A stretch of DNA of 23,795 bases from an uncultured Parabacteroides sp. (GTDB lineage: Bacteria; Bacteroidota; Bacteroidia; Bacteroidales; Tannerellaceae): positions 1 to 23,795 of the forward strand of contig USAD01000006.1 of assembly GCA_900552415.1 (NCBI GenBank), read 5' to 3'. Made by a program: the position numbers and the translations under genes. The number at the start of each line of letters is the position of its first letter. Positions within the stretch are counted from its first letter, which is position 1. The notes below the pieces were generated by a model. The model had not been told where the DNA came from. It saw nothing but the letters and a program-made list of their open reading frames with translations, and ran no database searches. Positions 22,212-23,795 of the stretch are shown one piece after another.

Positions 22212-23651
22212 ATGAAAAAATATATTTACTATATAATGGCCGTAACCATGATAGGCATGGGAACCGCCTGCAGCGAAGATTTTATCGACAAGACTCCCGA
22301 CCTGAAAGTCACGGAAGCCTCCATCTTTGAGAGCGCCACACGCCTTGAGGCGGCCGTCGAGGGCGTCTATACCTCCTTAAAAGGCAGCGACGACGTGAGC
22401 GACGGTTATTTCCTGGGCGGTTTCGCCACACTGGCGGGCGACAACCGTACGGACGACATGATCAACTATGGTAATAACGGTTACACGATGCGCGACACCT
22501 ACAGCCATTCGGTCAACGCGTCAAGTATCGAGAACGATGCCCTGTTCCGCAACGCCTATCTGGCGATCAACTACGCGAACACCATCATCGACGGAATAGA
22601 GAAGACCTACGCGGACAACCTGCCCTGCGACACGGAGACGGCCCGTCGCTACGTGCAAGAATGCAAGTTTGTCCGGGCGATCGCCTACTATTACCTGAGT
22701 CAACTTTATGGCTTGCCCTATAAGACCGACCCGAACGCGTCGAACGTGCCCCTGAGAATCGAGGCTGTCACCGGCGCCGGACACAATGATTGTCCCGCCT
22801 CGACCATCTCGGAAGTTTTCAACCAGATCCTCTCGGATACGGAAGAGATCGACGCGTTACCCGAGAACTATGAGTCGGCCGGCTTCTCATCGACCAAGGC
22901 CTCACAAGCATCAGCGCACGCCCTTCGGATGCGGATCTACATGTGCATGGAAGACTGGAACAACGCCATCGCCGAAGGCAACGCCATCAGCGGCTTCTCC
23001 CTCATCCCGTCAATCGCCACGATGTTCGACTCGCCTTATGCCCTGACCGCCGAGAATATCTTCTCGATCCCGATGAGCGAGAGCGACAAGTCGAACAGCC
23101 AAACCCATCCGGTCGGCTATTTCTATCATGAGGCAGGACAGATCACGGTCGTGAACAACATCAACGGCATCGCGACGACCTATGGTATCGAGGGCGACGA
23201 CCGCACGAACTTTCTCTACACCGACGAGCGTGGCTATATGTACTGCGAGAAATACAACGAGCGCTCGACCCGTTATGAATGGATTCCCGTCTTCCGTTAC
23301 GCGGAAATCCTGTTGAACCTGGCAGAGTGTTATTACAATACGGGCAATGAGAGCAAGGCGATCGAATGCGTGAAGCAGGTACGTACCCGCTCGATCGCGG
23401 AAGATAAGGACCCGTTGGTCACCTATAAGGAGACAGGCGACGCCCTTTGGACCGTTATCGACAACGAGCGCCGCTGGGAATTCATGGCCGAAGGTATCCG
23501 TGGTTATGACATCTCACGGCGGGCAGAAGACTATCACCATCCTCTGACCGACGGCAGCTGGACCGTAGTCGCGACACCGTCCGACAAGACCACCTATTGC
23601 TGGTCGTTCCCGCTCTACGAAACAACTGTCAACACGGCGTTGGGTGAATAA
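22212..23651 (+). CDS. SusD/RagB-family surface lipoprotein
   Basis: Surface glycan- or nutrient-binding lipoprotein that caps the SusC channel. The 479-residue protein has a lipoprotein signal ending at Cys20 (MGTAC), followed by SEDFIDKTPD, typical of SusD N-termini. Helical TPR-like elements follow (for example CKFVRAIAYYYLSQLYG and IPVFRYAEILLNLAECYYNTG). The conserved C-terminal region has VIDNERRWEFMAEGIRGYDISR and ends FPLYETTVNTALGE. At 479 residues it is slightly shorter than many family members, but both ends look natural. It is the second gene of the susCD transcript. Thirteen bases after its stop begins the 3' end of an antisense group II intron, so any further genes of the locus are separated from it. 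Confidence 0.96.
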   Translation: MKKYIYYIMAVTMIGMGTACSEDFIDKTPDLKVTEASIFESATRLEAAVEGVYTSLKGSDDVSDGYFLGGFATLAGDNRTDDMINYGNNGYTMRDTYSHSVNASSIENDALFRNAYLAINYANTIIDGIEKTYADNLPCDTETARRYVQECKFVRAIAYYYLSQLYGLPYKTDPNASNVPLRIEAVTGAGHNDCPASTISEVFNQILSDTEEIDALPENYESAGFSSTKASQASAHALRMRIYMCMEDWNNAIAEGNAISGFSLIPSIATMFDSPYALTAENIFSIPMSESDKSNSQTHPVGYFYHEAGQITVVNNINGIATTYGIEGDDRTNFLYTDERGYMYCEKYNERSTRYEWIPVFRYAEILLNLAECYYNTGNESKAIECVKQVRTRSIAEDKDPLVTYKETGDALWTVIDNERRWEFMAEGIRGYDISRRAEDYHHPLTDGSWTVVATPSDKTTYCWSFPLYETTVNTALGE

Positions 23652-23670
23652 CAACAGCAAACGAATCGAG

Positions 23671-23711
23671 TAGGAGGTAAACACTAATCATAGGTGTTTA
23701 TCTCCTATTTT
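23671..23711 (+). terminator. Terminator-like hairpin downstream of susD, inside intron domain VI
   Basis: TAGGAGGTAAACAC (23671-23684) pairs with GTGTTTATCTCCTA (23694-23707), 14 bp with one G·U, and is followed by TTTTC. It reads as a good rho-independent terminator for plus-strand susCD transcripts, 20 nt after the susD stop. It overlaps the sequence that forms intron domain VI on the other strand, where the same bases have an alternative pairing. Confidence 0.7.
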
Positions 23712-23731
23712 CATGTTTACCGACCTCTCAC

Positions 23732-23763
23732 ACCACCGTACGTGCCGTTCGGCATACGGCGGT
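23732..23763 (-). ncRNA. Group II intron domain V
   Basis: The 32-nt hairpin pairs ACCGCCGTA with TACGGTGGT (one G·U), has the two-nucleotide AC bulge before GTACGG, and an upper stem GCC/GGC closed by a GAAC loop. The catalytic triad is CGC, paired with GUG, and is followed by the conserved CGUAU. These features identify the catalytic core of a group II intron. Confidence 0.88.
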
Positions 23764-23765
23764 TC

Positions 23766-23795
23766 CTATTTTGGGTACCATTCGAGATACGAGCC
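23766..23795 (-). CDS. Group II intron reverse transcriptase/maturase, last 9 codons (partial)
   Basis: Only the C-terminal end lies in the window: GSYLEWYPK then TAG (complement of 23766-23768). An EWYPK-like ending two bases ahead of domain V is what is expected for the intron-encoded protein, which sits in domain IV. Nothing can be said about the enzyme's integrity; the rest lies beyond the right edge of the window. Confidence 0.7.
   Translation of the reverse strand, partial: GSYLEWYPK

Larger units (their letters stand above)
23665..23795 (-). mobile_element. Group II intron, 3' end (continues beyond the window)
   Basis: On the minus strand, a reading frame end with typical intron-RT C-terminal residues is followed after 2 nt by domain V, a linker GTGAGAGG and domain VI. 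Domain VI pairs GAG/CTC, AGG/CCT and GGTAAAC/GTTTACC and leaves a bulged A (complement of 23671) in CCTA-CTCGAT. The branch-point A is thus 6 nt before the inferred 3' splice site at 23665, and the intron ends in AY (AT), as group II introns do. The layout closely parallels the 3' end of the well-known Lactococcus intron Ll.LtrB. It lies antisense to susD, 13 bp after its stop codon. Confidence 0.85.

Overview
The window looks like the chromosome of a GC-rich member of the Bacteroidales (Bacteroidota), probably near Parabacteroides/Tannerellaceae; the family placement is inference. Evidence: a SusC/SusD pair, the long Bacteroidota-type IspG, the gene order rpoN–(PAP2-like)–gcvH–purE–ispG, a DUF6261-like protein, absence of Shine-Dalgarno sites, -7 boxes of the Bacteroides type (TAnnTTTG/TAnnTTCG), and lipoproteins with acidic residues after the lipidated Cys.

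Layout. (1) 1-312: AT-rich start, then a terminator facing ispG. (2) 313-5233, minus strand: a compact housekeeping run rpoN > PAP2-like membrane protein > gcvH > purE > ispG, with ATGA overlap or 1-15 nt gaps up to purE and a hairpin before ispG. (3) 5234-5819: AT-rich divergent spacer holding what looks like a small membrane-protein gene broken by one frameshift, plus a palindrome over the putative rpoN promoter. (4) 5820-9320, plus strand: tcdA-like E1 enzyme, LolD-like ATPase, NSS sodium symporter and a membrane-anchored helix-hairpin-helix protein, tightly spaced. (5) 9360-10813, minus: M16 zinc peptidase followed by a tiny lipoprotein. (6) 10814-11403: gene-free, rich in inverted repeats, including a 41-bp-period array of three 16-bp palindromes. 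(7) 11404-16704, plus: DUF6261-like protein, M28 lipoprotein peptidase, single-domain SIS sugar-phosphate isomerase, PfkB kinase, and a lipoprotein of the tyrosine-phosphatase family whose catalytic Arg is replaced by Gln. (8) 16774-18516: DEAD-box RNA helicase with DbpA-like C-terminal domain and a TTG start. (9) 18517-19056: gene-free, with hairpins and a good Bacteroides-type promoter. (10) 19057-23651: a SusC/SusD nutrient-uptake pair. (11) 23665-23795, minus: the 3' end of a group II intron (last codons of the reverse transcriptase, domain V, domain VI), inserted antisense 13 bp after the susD stop.

How the genes work together: region 2 is core metabolism and transcription (isoprenoid, purine and glycine/C1 metabolism, sigma-54). 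Region 9-11 is the start of a polysaccharide or glycan utilisation locus; SusC forms the TonB-dependent pore and SusD the surface lid. No catabolic enzyme or regulator of this locus lies in the window, and the next piece of DNA is the intron.

I saw no rRNA, tRNA or CRISPR. No clearly new multi-gene system is evident. The most noteworthy items are the group II intron end whose domain VI also reads as a susCD terminator, the 41-bp palindrome array, the Cx5Q phosphatase-like lipoprotein, and the frameshifted small gene.
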